NCBI RefSeq assembly: GCF_024198175.1
Contig: NZ_JAJVKV010000001.1
Span: forward strand, 1,674,001 to 1,738,000
DNA: 64,000 nucleotides
Direction: 5' to 3'
Source: Pyxidicoccus xibeiensis
GTDB taxonomy: Bacteria > Myxococcota > Myxococcia > Myxococcales > Myxococcaceae
Position numbers and translations under genes: made by a program. Below the pieces are notes generated by a model that ran no database searches, was not told the origin of the DNA, and saw only the letters and a list, made by a program, of their open reading frames with translations. Shown here piece after piece: positions 48,057 through 56,064 of the stretch (position 1 is the stretch's first letter; each line of letters opens with the position of its first letter).

Positions 48057-49534
48057 GCAACGGACTGGGTGTCCATGAAACCTTCGAGGTCCATGCGGCG
48101 CTTCTGAGTGCACTCGGGTCTTCCACGGAGCAGCAGCGAGCACACGACGTCGCGGCGGACCCCACCTCCGTCGAACTCTCCGAGGCCCGGAAGTGGCTGC
48201 CCGGTGAGGCCGCCGAGGTGGAGCTTCGCGCCTTCGTCCTCCGCCAGCGCGAGTCCCGGCGCAGTGTGACGCTGCTCGCGGACTTCTACCGGGAGCACCC
48301 GTGCCGCATGGCCCGGGTCCACCTGCTCGTCGCGAGCGCCGTGGCCCTGGGCCGCTTCTGGGGCGTGTCGGCGCCGTTCGCCCGGCTGGGCCAGGCCGTA
48401 CTTCCCGTGGACGACGCGGGCAGGCCTCGCACTCCGGAGTGGGCTTCCTACGCGCGGGCCTGTGCGGAGGGCCTTCCCTGGGAGATTCGCGACGAGCGGT
48501 GGATTGAAGCCCACATGCGGGATGCCACCCAGGCGCGGGAGGCCGGGCTGGAAGCGGCGTTCCTCGCGGAGGCACGGGCCCATGAGGGTGAGCCGCTATG
48601 GTGCCTGCTCGTGCAGCACCTGGAGATGACGCTCGGCTCGCGCTTCTTCGACCAGCCCGCGCTCGCGGGGGCCGTGCCGGCGGAGGCGGCCATCGCCCAC
48701 GGCATGGCCGTGACGCTGAGACGGCTGCTGCGCGCCGGGTGGAGCCTCCTCCAGCACTATGCCTTCGCCACCGCTCGCGCCGTGCTCGCCCCGTGCTGGC
48801 CCCGGCTCACGGGGCTCGTGGACGAGCGGCGTGCGGCGTGGCTGCTGCTCTCCAGCTTCGTCACGGCGTGGGCCGCCGCGGGTGTCTATCGTCGAGGCGT
48901 GCGCGCCCTCCACCGTGGGCAGCGCGTGGGCCCCGGGGAGGCGTGGCCCCTGCTCGCGGCCACGCTCGGCGAGGACGTGTCCCAGGTGGACCCGCGCGTC
49001 GTCCGCTTCTACAGCAACCCGGCCGCCTGGGCCGTGCGTACCTCGGCGGAGCTGCACACCCGCTCGGCGCGCGTGATTGCATGGGTGGCCACGCGGCTGC
49101 TCGGCCAGGGTGTCTCCGAGCACGGCGCCCGGGCCTTCCCCTCCCGCTTCCGAACCTTCCGTCGGGCGGACGGCTCCATGCACTTCGTCCGCGAGCTGTA
49201 CTGCGACGGGGTGCTGCGCGTGTTCGACTCGGACTTCGTCGTGCGACAGGGGCGGCTCTACGAGGTCTTCGTCGAGCACGGCATGGAGGTGGAGCTTCGA
49301 GTCCGCGTGCTGGAGGACGGCGGCGTGTCCCTGCGCGGCCAACGCGTGCGCTGGCGCGGGCTGCCCGTGCCCCTCTTCGGCCTGTGCGTCGAGTTCCGCA
49401 CCCTGCCCGCTGCGGACAGCTCCGAGCGCGTGGACATCATCGGCACGCTGGCGCCCGGGACGCGGGAGGCGCCCCCACTGGGACGCATCCACTATGAGGC
49501 CTGGCGCGACACGCCGACGCAGGCGGACGCCTGA
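48053..49534 (+). CDS. DUF4166-containing protein
   Basis: A 493-aa protein with no signal peptide. The N-terminal ~300 residues are helical. The C-terminal ~160 residues (AFPSRFRTFRRADGSMHFVRELYCDGVLRVFDSDFVVRQGRLYEVFVEHGMEVELRVRVLEDGGVSLRGQRVRWRGLPVPLFGLCVEFRT) match the DUF4166 pattern, a beta-rich domain of unknown function often next to membrane/SRPBCC genes. GGAGG 7 nt upstream of the ATG at 48053 lies in the inverted repeat, and the start overlaps the previous stop by ATGA, so it is translationally coupled to the SRPBCC gene. It is exactly bracketed by the 23-bp inverted repeat. Confidence 0.75.
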   Translation: MSNGLGVHETFEVHAALLSALGSSTEQQRAHDVAADPTSVELSEARKWLPGEAAEVELRAFVLRQRESRRSVTLLADFYREHPCRMARVHLLVASAVALGRFWGVSAPFARLGQAVLPVDDAGRPRTPEWASYARACAEGLPWEIRDERWIEAHMRDATQAREAGLEAAFLAEARAHEGEPLWCLLVQHLEMTLGSRFFDQPALAGAVPAEAAIAHGMAVTLRRLLRAGWSLLQHYAFATARAVLAPCWPRLTGLVDERRAAWLLLSSFVTAWAAAGVYRRGVRALHRGQRVGPGEAWPLLAATLGEDVSQVDPRVVRFYSNPAAWAVRTSAELHTRSARVIAWVATRLLGQGVSEHGARAFPSRFRTFRRADGSMHFVRELYCDGVLRVFDSDFVVRQGRLYEVFVEHGMEVELRVRVLEDGGVSLRGQRVRWRGLPVPLFGLCVEFRTLPAADSSERVDIIGTLAPGTREAPPLGRIHYEAWRDTPTQADA

Positions 49535-49541
49535 GGGACTT

Positions 49542-49564
49542 CACCTCCACAAGTTCTCCACAGG
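49542..49564 (+). repeat. Right copy of the 23-bp perfect inverted repeat
   Basis: Begins CACCTCCACAAG and ends CTCCACAGG, 8 bp after the DUF4166 stop. Perfect complement of the copy at 48025-48047. It contains TTCTCCACA at 49554, one mismatch from a DnaA box. Confidence 0.9.
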
Positions 49565-49644
49565 GCGGAAGGCCCCTCACGCCCGACTCACCACGCCGGA
49601 CGCTCCTGCACGGTGAGAGAGCCGGATGACGTGCCTCGACGCCT

Positions 49645-49832
49645 GGAATGAACGTTCATTCCGCATGCGACCTGGCCGCCCTCACTCCCGGGAGCGCCCC
49701 GCCCCCGGAAGGAACGTTCATTCCGCTCGTGACCCGGCCACCGCCTCGCCCGGAAGGAACGTTCATTCCGCTCGCGGCTCGGCCGCCCTGACCCCTGAGC
49801 GTGCCCCGAAGCCCGGAAGGAACGTTCGTTCC
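49645..49832. repeat. Cluster of four GAACGTTC-centred 18-bp palindromes
   Basis: GGAATGAACGTTCATTCC (49645-49662, perfectly palindromic), GGAAGGAACGTTCATTCC (49707-49724 and 49752-49769), and GGAAGGAACGTTCGTTCC (49815-49832), spaced 62, 45 and 63 bp. Each is followed by a similar CGC-rich tail. Same family as the pair at 7794-7863. Between convergent stop codons, so not a promoter operator in the usual sense. Confidence 0.88.
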
Positions 49833-49851
49833 ACTCGCGGCCCGGCCGCCC

Positions 49852-51117
49852 TCACGCCCGCTTCTTCCCGCCGCCGCGCGAGTGACCTCGCGGCCCCCGG
49901 TTCCGCACCGGCACAGCGCGCCGGACGCGCGGTGTAGCCCGCGGCACCTCCACGTCCTCGAACGTGAGGTCCACGAAGGGCGCATCCGCCGCATCCACCG
50001 TGGTCCTCAGCTCGCACCGCGACTCCAGCCGCTGGTTCGTAGGCGTGTGGGGAATCCCGCTGTACGTGCCCTCGAACGAGGAGATGACCGCGCACCGCCG
50101 CCGGTCGTCCCCGGACCGCGCGGGGAGAATCGCGTCGAAGATGTCCCCGTCCGGCGTCCCGTTGTGGCTCCCGTGGTGGCTCACCTTGAGGAAGTGCACC
50201 GGCTTCAGCACCCCCTTCTTCTTCATCACCTTCCAGCTCCGCAGCTCCGCGTCCCCGGCGAACAGCAGCCGCCACCCCCGCCACTCCAGGCTGAAGACGA
50301 TGCTCGTGTTGTTCGCCGCCCTGTCGATGGCCAGCAGGTCGTCCCCCACGCCCCGGCGCCGCCACGTCAGCAGGTTGTAGAACGCGCTCGCATCCACGCC
50401 CGAAGGAGGACACGGCACGTGGAGCGACACCTCCCCTCCCGCCTTCCGCTCCAGCCCCAGCGCCACCGGCGTGAAGCGCCCGTAGTACTCGCTGGTGTCC
50501 TCCTCCGGCGCCCACACCTCCAGCTTCGCCTCCTTGAACGGATGCGTCCCCTCCAGCGGCGCGCTCCGGTGCACGTAGTGCGTCTGCTCCGCCAGGCTCC
50601 GCAGGTACTTCACGCACTCGGCCGTCTTCCGGTAGTCATTGTTGAGCAGGAAGGACGGCACGGCATCGCGCGCCGCCTCGGGCCGCAGCCGGTAGTACTC
50701 GCGGATGTCGTCGTACAGCGCCCGGCTCGCCGTGAGCTGCTTCTCCGACTCCGGGAACCGCTCGTAGTAGTCCGGCGCCGCCGAGGCCGTCAGCCACGCA
50801 TGGCGGAGCTTCAGCCGCTCCTTGAGCCCTCCCTCGTACAGCCGCCCGTCCGCGTAGAAGAGCCCCTGCACGTGGTCCAGGTGCTCGTGCGTCATCACAT
50901 ACAAGTCCAGCGGCGCGCCCTTCAGCTCCTTCAGCACGTCCTCCAGCACGGGGTGGAACACCGTGTCCGCCCCGCCCTCACCGGCCTGCACGTTGCCCAC
51001 GTCGATGAGCACATGCCGCATCGTCGTGACGCCCGTCTCCCCGTCGCGGTCCGGCACCGACACGAGCAGCGCGTCACCGAACCGCACGTTGTACGTCCGC
51101 ACCCTCAGCGCCTCCAT
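49852..51117 (-). CDS. MBL-fold metallohydrolase (ComEC-like), pair 2
   Basis: A 421-aa protein. VMTHEHLDHVQG gives HxHxDH (His77, His79, Asp81, His82); LLFAGDAELRS has the bridging Asp and LKVSHHGSHNGTPDG the late His. A basic C-terminal tail (about 398-421, RVRRAVPVRNRGPRGHSRGGGKKRA) suggests nucleic-acid contact. An open frame extends to 51288, but MEALRVRTYNVRFGDALLV at 51117 is where the fold starts, and its ATG overlaps the upstream stop by one base (TGATG), so it is coupled to the gluzincin gene. No signal peptide. Substrate unknown. Confidence 0.85.
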   Translation of the reverse strand: MEALRVRTYNVRFGDALLVSVPDRDGETGVTTMRHVLIDVGNVQAGEGGADTVFHPVLEDVLKELKGAPLDLYVMTHEHLDHVQGLFYADGRLYEGGLKERLKLRHAWLTASAAPDYYERFPESEKQLTASRALYDDIREYYRLRPEAARDAVPSFLLNNDYRKTAECVKYLRSLAEQTHYVHRSAPLEGTHPFKEAKLEVWAPEEDTSEYYGRFTPVALGLERKAGGEVSLHVPCPPSGVDASAFYNLLTWRRRGVGDDLLAIDRAANNTSIVFSLEWRGWRLLFAGDAELRSWKVMKKKGVLKPVHFLKVSHHGSHNGTPDGDIFDAILPARSGDDRRRCAVISSFEGTYSGIPHTPTNQRLESRCELRTTVDAADAPFVDLTFEDVEVPRATPRVRRAVPVRNRGPRGHSRGGGKKRA

Positions 51118-52955
51118 CACCCGGCCCTCCTTCCGAAGCGCTCCTCCACCACGTGCAGCATGTGCGCGGTGCCCAGCACCCGCAGCACCCCGCCGGACAC
51201 CTCGCCCCGGATGGCCGTGGCCAGGGGCCTGCTGTCCGGGCCGAGCGCCTCGTCCCCCATGCGCAGCAGGTCCTCGTCCAGCAACCACCGCAGCATCTCG
51301 TCCCGCTCCAGCTTCCGCGTGAAGCTCCGGTCCGACGTGAGCAGCGCCCGCACCCGCCGCGTCTCGCAGTCGATGGCCAGCGTGGTGCCGAACGTCACCT
51401 GCCTCCAGTCCGGAAGCGCGTGCCCCGGCACCATGTCCGGCTCATTCACCTTCCAGGACACCTTGAAGATGCACTCGCGCACGCGCCGCCGCTGCGAGCC
51501 GCCCGGGTAGTAGAGCTTCTCCACCACCAGCCTCGGGAAGACGTGGAACGAGGTGCTCCGGGGCAGCCGCAGGAAGCCGCGGTACCGGTTGGCGAACGCA
51601 TAGGCGGCCCAGTCGCTCGTCGCCAGCGTGTCCAGGTCCACGTGGGCCAGCGCGGAGTGCGCATAGTCGGTGCGCACGTGCAGCGCCCGCGCGTCCCGGA
51701 CGATGCCCCTGCGGACGAACTCCTGGCACAGCCACTCGCGCTGCTCGCCACTGGTCGGGTGCGACGCCGCGTCCGCCGCGATGATGGCCCGCCCCAGGTC
51801 CGCGAAGGACACCTCTCCGGGAGGCAGGTAGTCCAGCCCCCGGTACAGGCTGCGCCTGAGCCGCGACGCCGCCACCGCCAGCGCCTTGCCGGACACGCGC
51901 CGCCGCGCCTCCCGCCGCGCCTGCTCCGAGACGGGGCCCGCGCGCGCCAGCGGAGGCTCGGGGGGCGCGTCCTCCAGGGACAGCACCTGCCGGGCCGTCT
52001 CGGTGGGAGTCACCAGCGACGCGCGCGCGTGGCGCTTGCGCGCGAACTCGTCCTTCAGCGCTTCATGCAGCCGCACCAAGACGCCGTAGAGCGCGCCAGA
52101 CAGCACCTGGCTCAGCGCATGCGGCTCCACCGAGGTGACGACGTCCTCCGGCTTCCCGCCGGGCACCGGCTTCAGCGTCTTGTGGTTGAGCAAATCCCTC
52201 AGCGGCCCGCGCCCGTCTCCGAGCGCCCGGCCGAACTGCTCGCCAATGGCGCTGAAGGCCCCGGAGTGCGCGATGCTCCCGCCCTGCTCCTCCAGCACCT
52301 GCTTCACCAGCGTCCGGCACCGGAACGAGGCCAGCGCCGCGGTGAGGTCCGCCACCGCCTCGTGCAGCGCGAGCGCCTGGGGCGACAGCGAGTCGTGCAG
52401 GTCCGGCGCAATCCCATCCAGCACCGCGTGCGCCGTCTCGTGCGCGATGATGTCGTGCGAGTGGCAGGTGTAGATGCGCTCCTGCCTCCCGTGGTCGAGC
52501 GCATGCTGGAAGTAGAAGAACTGCAGGCTGTGGGACTCGCGCTGGTAGAAGGCGTTCGCCCACTCGCCGGCCTGGGGCACCACGAGCAGCTGCGAGCCCT
52601 GGAAGGCCCACCGCACCCGGCGGCCGAGCGCGTCGTCCTCCTCGAACATCTCCAGCGTCCGGAGCACCGCGCCGAAGACGCTCACCTGGATGACGTCGGC
52701 CGCCTGCAGCCGCTCCAGGTCCTTGATGCGGAACGTCCCCGGCTCCCCCTCCCGCTCGGGGGGCTGGTAGTGGGCCCCGCGCCGCAGCCTGCCGGTGCGC
52801 GCGTCCAGGTCCAGCACCGCCACCCGGGGCGACACGGGCCCGTCCAGCACCACGTCCTCGCTGCGCACGCGGACCCACTCCGTCATGGCCAGCTTCCGCT
52901 CGCCCGCGGCCACGGGGTCCTGCACCAGCACCGGAATGCGCACTTCCACGGCCAT
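51117..52955 (-). CDS. Gluzincin-type zinc metalloprotease, partner of MBL 2
   Basis: A 612-aa protein. HDIIAHETAHAVLDGIAPD holds HExxH (His172, Glu173, His176), and 22 residues later ALHEAVADLTAAL supplies Glu199, the thermolysin-like third ligand. The N-terminal ~160 residues are beta-rich (ARRTGRLRRGAHYQPPEREG-like sequence) and the C-terminal ~330 unrecognised, with a YRGFLRLPRSTSFHVFPRLVVEKLYYPGGS block. No signal peptide, unlike secreted thermolysins, so it is probably an intracellular protease. GGAGG 8 nt upstream of the ATG. It is translationally coupled to the MBL gene. The pairing suggests a proteolysis-controlled MBL effector, but this is inference. Confidence 0.82.
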   Translation of the reverse strand: MAVEVRIPVLVQDPVAAGERKLAMTEWVRVRSEDVVLDGPVSPRVAVLDLDARTGRLRRGAHYQPPEREGEPGTFRIKDLERLQAADVIQVSVFGAVLRTLEMFEEDDALGRRVRWAFQGSQLLVVPQAGEWANAFYQRESHSLQFFYFQHALDHGRQERIYTCHSHDIIAHETAHAVLDGIAPDLHDSLSPQALALHEAVADLTAALASFRCRTLVKQVLEEQGGSIAHSGAFSAIGEQFGRALGDGRGPLRDLLNHKTLKPVPGGKPEDVVTSVEPHALSQVLSGALYGVLVRLHEALKDEFARKRHARASLVTPTETARQVLSLEDAPPEPPLARAGPVSEQARREARRRVSGKALAVAASRLRRSLYRGLDYLPPGEVSFADLGRAIIAADAASHPTSGEQREWLCQEFVRRGIVRDARALHVRTDYAHSALAHVDLDTLATSDWAAYAFANRYRGFLRLPRSTSFHVFPRLVVEKLYYPGGSQRRRVRECIFKVSWKVNEPDMVPGHALPDWRQVTFGTTLAIDCETRRVRALLTSDRSFTRKLERDEMLRWLLDEDLLRMGDEALGPDSRPLATAIRGEVSGGVLRVLGTAHMLHVVEERFGRRAG

Positions 52956-53128
52956 GCCCCGCCTCCCGAAAGGACCTCATGGGAGGGAGCCGCGGGCCGC
53001 ACCCTGTGACGCACCGGCGAGGCCCCGCACGCAGCCGCGAGCAGAGGACGGCGGGCCGGGCGCCCCGCTCGCGGCATGCCCGGCCTCGACGCCTGCCTGG
53101 AGGGCGCTGCTAAGGTGCGGCCCCCACC

Positions 53129-53653
53129 ATGAAGCCACTGCTCCTGTCGGTGCTGTCCACCATCGCCGTCATCCTGGGCGTCACCGGGCTGGGCGTCCTG
53201 GTCTGGGGAATCTTCCGGATGCGAAGCACGGCCCGCACCCGGCACTGGCCCACCACCCAGGGCACCATCCGCGCCGCCCGCGTCACCTCGCGCGAGGTGC
53301 CCATCGCCCCGGGTGACAGCAGCGACGACGACGACGCCCCCGCCCCCAGGACGCGGCCCCTCTACCGCCCCGAAGTCGAATACACCTACACCGTGGGACG
53401 ACAGACCTACACCGGCACGCAGCTCGGCATGGACGTGGTGGAGGTCAGCAGCCGGGAGCACGCCCAGGCCCATGCGGCGCGCTACGCCCCGGGCGCCCCC
53501 GTCACCGTCTTCCATGACCCCCAGGACCCCGGCCAGGCCCTGCTCGAGCCCGGCCTCCAGGCCGCCTCGTGGTCCGTCCCAGGCGCCGGGGTCGCGTGCC
53601 TCGCCGTGGCGACGGCCTTCTTCTTCTTCGTCCGCTGGTACAGCGGCGGGTAG
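53129..53653 (+). CDS. DUF3592 membrane protein
   Basis: A 174-aa protein with two membrane segments (about 5-27 and 150-167). The extracytoplasmic loop contains WPTTQGTIRAARV (first DUF3592 strand), RPEVEYTYTVGRQTYTGTQLG, and a Tyr-Ala-Pro-Gly-x-x-Val-x-Val-x-x-Asp-Pro block (APGAPVTVFHDPQDP) typical of DUF3592. The Asp/Ala/Pro-rich insert after residue 60 (GDSSDDDDAPAPRT) is unusual. Function of the family is unknown. Divergent from the gluzincin gene. Confidence 0.85.
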   Translation: MKPLLLSVLSTIAVILGVTGLGVLVWGIFRMRSTARTRHWPTTQGTIRAARVTSREVPIAPGDSSDDDDAPAPRTRPLYRPEVEYTYTVGRQTYTGTQLGMDVVEVSSREHAQAHAARYAPGAPVTVFHDPQDPGQALLEPGLQAASWSVPGAGVACLAVATAFFFFVRWYSGG

Positions 53654-53769
53654 AAGCCCACCCACCCCACCTCGTGCCTCCTCAAAGATCCAGGCCCACG
53701 CAACCTGGCGCTACAGCCGCCGACAATGGCTCAAGCCTCGATTTCCTGACCTGACCTGGAGCTGTTCCC

Positions 53770-54726
53770 ATGACCGCCAAGAGCCTCCGCGGCTTCAACT
53801 TCCTCGGGCTGACCAAGAGCCTCAAGCAGCCCAAGCTGGCCAAGCCCCAGACTCCGCCGCGCAACCAGGTCGCGACGCAGCCCGAGAAGAAGAACACGCT
53901 GGTCGACGAGAAGGGCCGCTACAAGAACAGCTTCGAGACGGGCCAGCAGATCAACCGCAACTACAACAAGACCTTCTCGAGGGGCGACACGAGCGACCTC
54001 TTCACGCCCAACGCGAGCTCGGCCAAGGGTCCCGCGAAGCTCCTCGGCAAGCTGCCCGGCATCACCCTGGCGGAGGGCTCCTTCGAGAAGGGCGTGGCCG
54101 GCATCAGCCGCGCTGGCAGCTTCGGCAGCCCCAACGGCATCACCCAGGGCCAGGGCAGCTTCTCGGTGGCCGAGGCCTCCGTGCGCGGCTCCGGCAAGGT
54201 CTCCTTCGAGGGCGGCGCGCTGAAGGCCCGCGGCGAGCTGGCGGCCTCCGCCACGCTGGTGAACGCGAAGGGCTCGGTCCGCGTCGGCAAGGGCGACTAC
54301 AACCTGGAGGCCTCGGGTGAGGCGTATGTCGGCGCCAAGGCCAAGGCCAGCGGCGAGCTGACCATCGACCCGGCCAAGGGCATCTACGCCGCCAAGGTCG
54401 GAGGCGAGGCCTTCGCCGGTGCCCGCGTGGGCGCCGAGGCCAACGTCAACCTGGGCAAGTTCGGCAGCGTGGGTGGCCGCGCCGAGGCCTGGGCCGGCGT
54501 GGGTGCCGCGTTCAACGTGGAGGCCGGCTTCAAGAACGGCCGCTTCAAGGCCCGCGTGGACATCGGCGCCGCGCTCGGCATCGGCTTCAAGCTGGGCTTC
54601 AACGTCGACATCGACCTCAAGGGCATCAAGGACACCGTCAAGAAGGTCATCGAGAAGCCCGTCGAGATCATCAAGGACATCGGCAGCACCGTCGGCAACG
54701 CGCTGAAGAAGCTGAAGTTCTGGTAA
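53770..54726 (+). CDS. Gly/Ala-repeat protein of unknown function, no signal peptide
   Basis: A 318-aa basic protein. An N-terminal ~95 residues are Lys/Arg/Asn-rich (FLGLTKSLKQPKLAKPQTPPRNQ). A middle region (about 100-285) is built of imperfect ~10-12-residue Gly/Ala beta-type turns (for example GELAASATLVNAKGSVRVGKG, ASGEAYVGAKAKASGELTI, GGEAFAGARVGAEANVNLGK). The last ~35 residues are amphipathic helix (GIKDTVKKVIEKPVEIIKDIGSTV). Similar repeats occur in pre-toxin or phage-tail-associated proteins, but I see no toxin domain, signal or lipobox. GGAG about 8 nt upstream. Followed by a strong terminator. Confidence 0.7.
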   Translation: MTAKSLRGFNFLGLTKSLKQPKLAKPQTPPRNQVATQPEKKNTLVDEKGRYKNSFETGQQINRNYNKTFSRGDTSDLFTPNASSAKGPAKLLGKLPGITLAEGSFEKGVAGISRAGSFGSPNGITQGQGSFSVAEASVRGSGKVSFEGGALKARGELAASATLVNAKGSVRVGKGDYNLEASGEAYVGAKAKASGELTIDPAKGIYAAKVGGEAFAGARVGAEANVNLGKFGSVGGRAEAWAGVGAAFNVEAGFKNGRFKARVDIGAALGIGFKLGFNVDIDLKGIKDTVKKVIEKPVEIIKDIGSTVGNALKKLKFW

Positions 54727-54755
54727 CGCCACGCCTGTAGTTGCTCCACACCCCC

Positions 54756-54813
54756 GGGCGCGAGTCGTCCGAGGTGCCCCTTCCGGCACCTCGGGCCTCG
54801 CGCCCGCTGTTTT
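54756..54813 (+). terminator. Strong two-tier hairpin terminator with T-tract
   Basis: GGGCGCGAG (54756-54764) pairs with CTCGCGCCC (54797-54805); inside it CCGAGGTGCC pairs with GGCACCTCGG. TGTTTT follows at 54808-54813. The best rho-independent terminator in the window. Confidence 0.8.
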
Positions 54814-54846
54814 CAGGGGCCTTCGCTCCCCTGGCATACTCCCGCC

Positions 54847-56040
54847 ATGACCACCCAGAGCATGCAGGCGCTGTTGAAGGCCGGTGAGGTCGACAAGGCC
54901 AGGGCCCTCGCGGAGAGCGCCCTCAGCAAGAACCAGGACGACCGGGGCGCGCTGCTGACGCTCGCCAAGCTGGCGTCGGTGGACGGCGACTGGGCGCGCG
55001 CGGAGCAGCTGGTCCAGCGCGCCACCAAGGGCGGCGTGGAGGACGCGGACTCGCGCCTGGTGAAGGCCGCGCTGGCCTCGGAGAAGGGTGACGCGGACGA
55101 AGCCCGCGCCCTCTACACGCAGGTCATCCGCGAGGCGAAGCCCCCGCGCGCCGAGGCGCACTTCGGCCTGGGCTACCTGCTGGCCTCGCAGGAGGACTTC
55201 GCCGGGGCCCGCAAGGCGCTGGAGAAGGCCGTGGAGCTGGAGCCGGACATGGCGGCCTACCGCTTCCACCTGGCCCGCGTGCTGCTCGCCCTGGAGGACC
55301 TGAAGCCCGCGCTGCCCCAGCTGGAGAAGGCGCTGGAGCTCAACCCGCTCTACCCGCCCGTCTACGTCGTCTGGGGCGTGGTGCTGCAGCAGCTGGGTGA
55401 GCTGGAGACGGCGGAGGACCTGCTGCGCCAGGGCCTGAAGCTGCTGCCGGACCACCCGGACCTGCTCAACATCCTCAGCAGCATCCTCGCCGCGCGCGGC
55501 AACGTCCCCGAGGCCTTCGGAATCGCGAAGCACCTGGCCCGCGAGTTCCCCGACGACGCCTCGGCCCAGGGCAACCTGGCGCGGATGATGATGGCCACCG
55601 GGCACCGCGAGGAGGCGCTGGAGCTGTGCCGCTCCCTGGCCGCGCGCGGGCTGTCCACGGCGCAGTCCAAGTCCGTGGAGGCCATGCTGCTGGAGGCCCA
55701 GGAGCCGCCGGACGTCGAGGGCGCGGTGAATGCCTGGCGCGAGGCCATGGACCTGGACCCGGACGACTGGGCCTCCGCCAACAACCTGGGCAACCTCCTG
55801 ATGCGCTGGGAGGAGGGCGACGCCGAGGAGCGCCTCACGGCCGCCACCGAAATCCTCGAGGAGGCCTGCCGCCGCGCGCCCTTGCGCGTGGAGCCACTGC
55901 TCAACCTGGCCCTCGTCACCGCGCGCCGGGGCGACAAGGTGAAGGCGAAGGCGCTCGCCAAGGACGTCCTGAAGCAGGTGCCCCCGGGCGAGAAGGACCT
56001 GCGCGAGCAGGCCGAGCGGCTCCTCAAAACGCTCGGCTGA
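54847..56040 (+). CDS. TPR-repeat protein
   Basis: A 397-aa cytoplasmic protein made almost wholly of TPR-type helix pairs with the W-LG-Y-A-F-A-P pattern, e.g. ARALAESALSKNQDDRGALLTLAKLASVDGDWARAEQLVQRA, PRAEAHFGLGYLLASQEDFAGARKALEKAVELEPDMAAYRFHLARVLLALEDLKPALPQLEKALELNPLYPPVYVVWGVVLQQLGELETAEDLLRQGLKLLPDHPDLLNILSSILA. It probably scaffolds protein complexes. No membrane segment or signal. Directly follows the terminator of the previous gene, so it has its own promoter. Converges with the Cys-rich lipoprotein gene. Confidence 0.88.
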   Translation: MTTQSMQALLKAGEVDKARALAESALSKNQDDRGALLTLAKLASVDGDWARAEQLVQRATKGGVEDADSRLVKAALASEKGDADEARALYTQVIREAKPPRAEAHFGLGYLLASQEDFAGARKALEKAVELEPDMAAYRFHLARVLLALEDLKPALPQLEKALELNPLYPPVYVVWGVVLQQLGELETAEDLLRQGLKLLPDHPDLLNILSSILAARGNVPEAFGIAKHLAREFPDDASAQGNLARMMMATGHREEALELCRSLAARGLSTAQSKSVEAMLLEAQEPPDVEGAVNAWREAMDLDPDDWASANNLGNLLMRWEEGDAEERLTAATEILEEACRRAPLRVEPLLNLALVTARRGDKVKAKALAKDVLKQVPPGEKDLREQAERLLKTLG

Positions 56041-56064
56041 CCGACGGCGCGCGGGCCTTCCGCG

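Larger units (their letters stand above)
49535..49851. other. Intergenic region between convergent genes (317 bp)
   Basis: Holds the right 23-bp inverted repeat and the four-copy palindrome cluster. Apparent short frames across it are repeat artefacts. No credible gene. Confidence 0.6.

Noticed and set aside
49626..49937. Short frames reading through the GAACGTTC palindromes
   Set aside because: They encode repeated NVHS-G and similar blocks that exist only because the DNA repeats; they are absent from conserved proteins and have no ribosome sites. Similar frames at 7641-7940 are rejected for the same reason.
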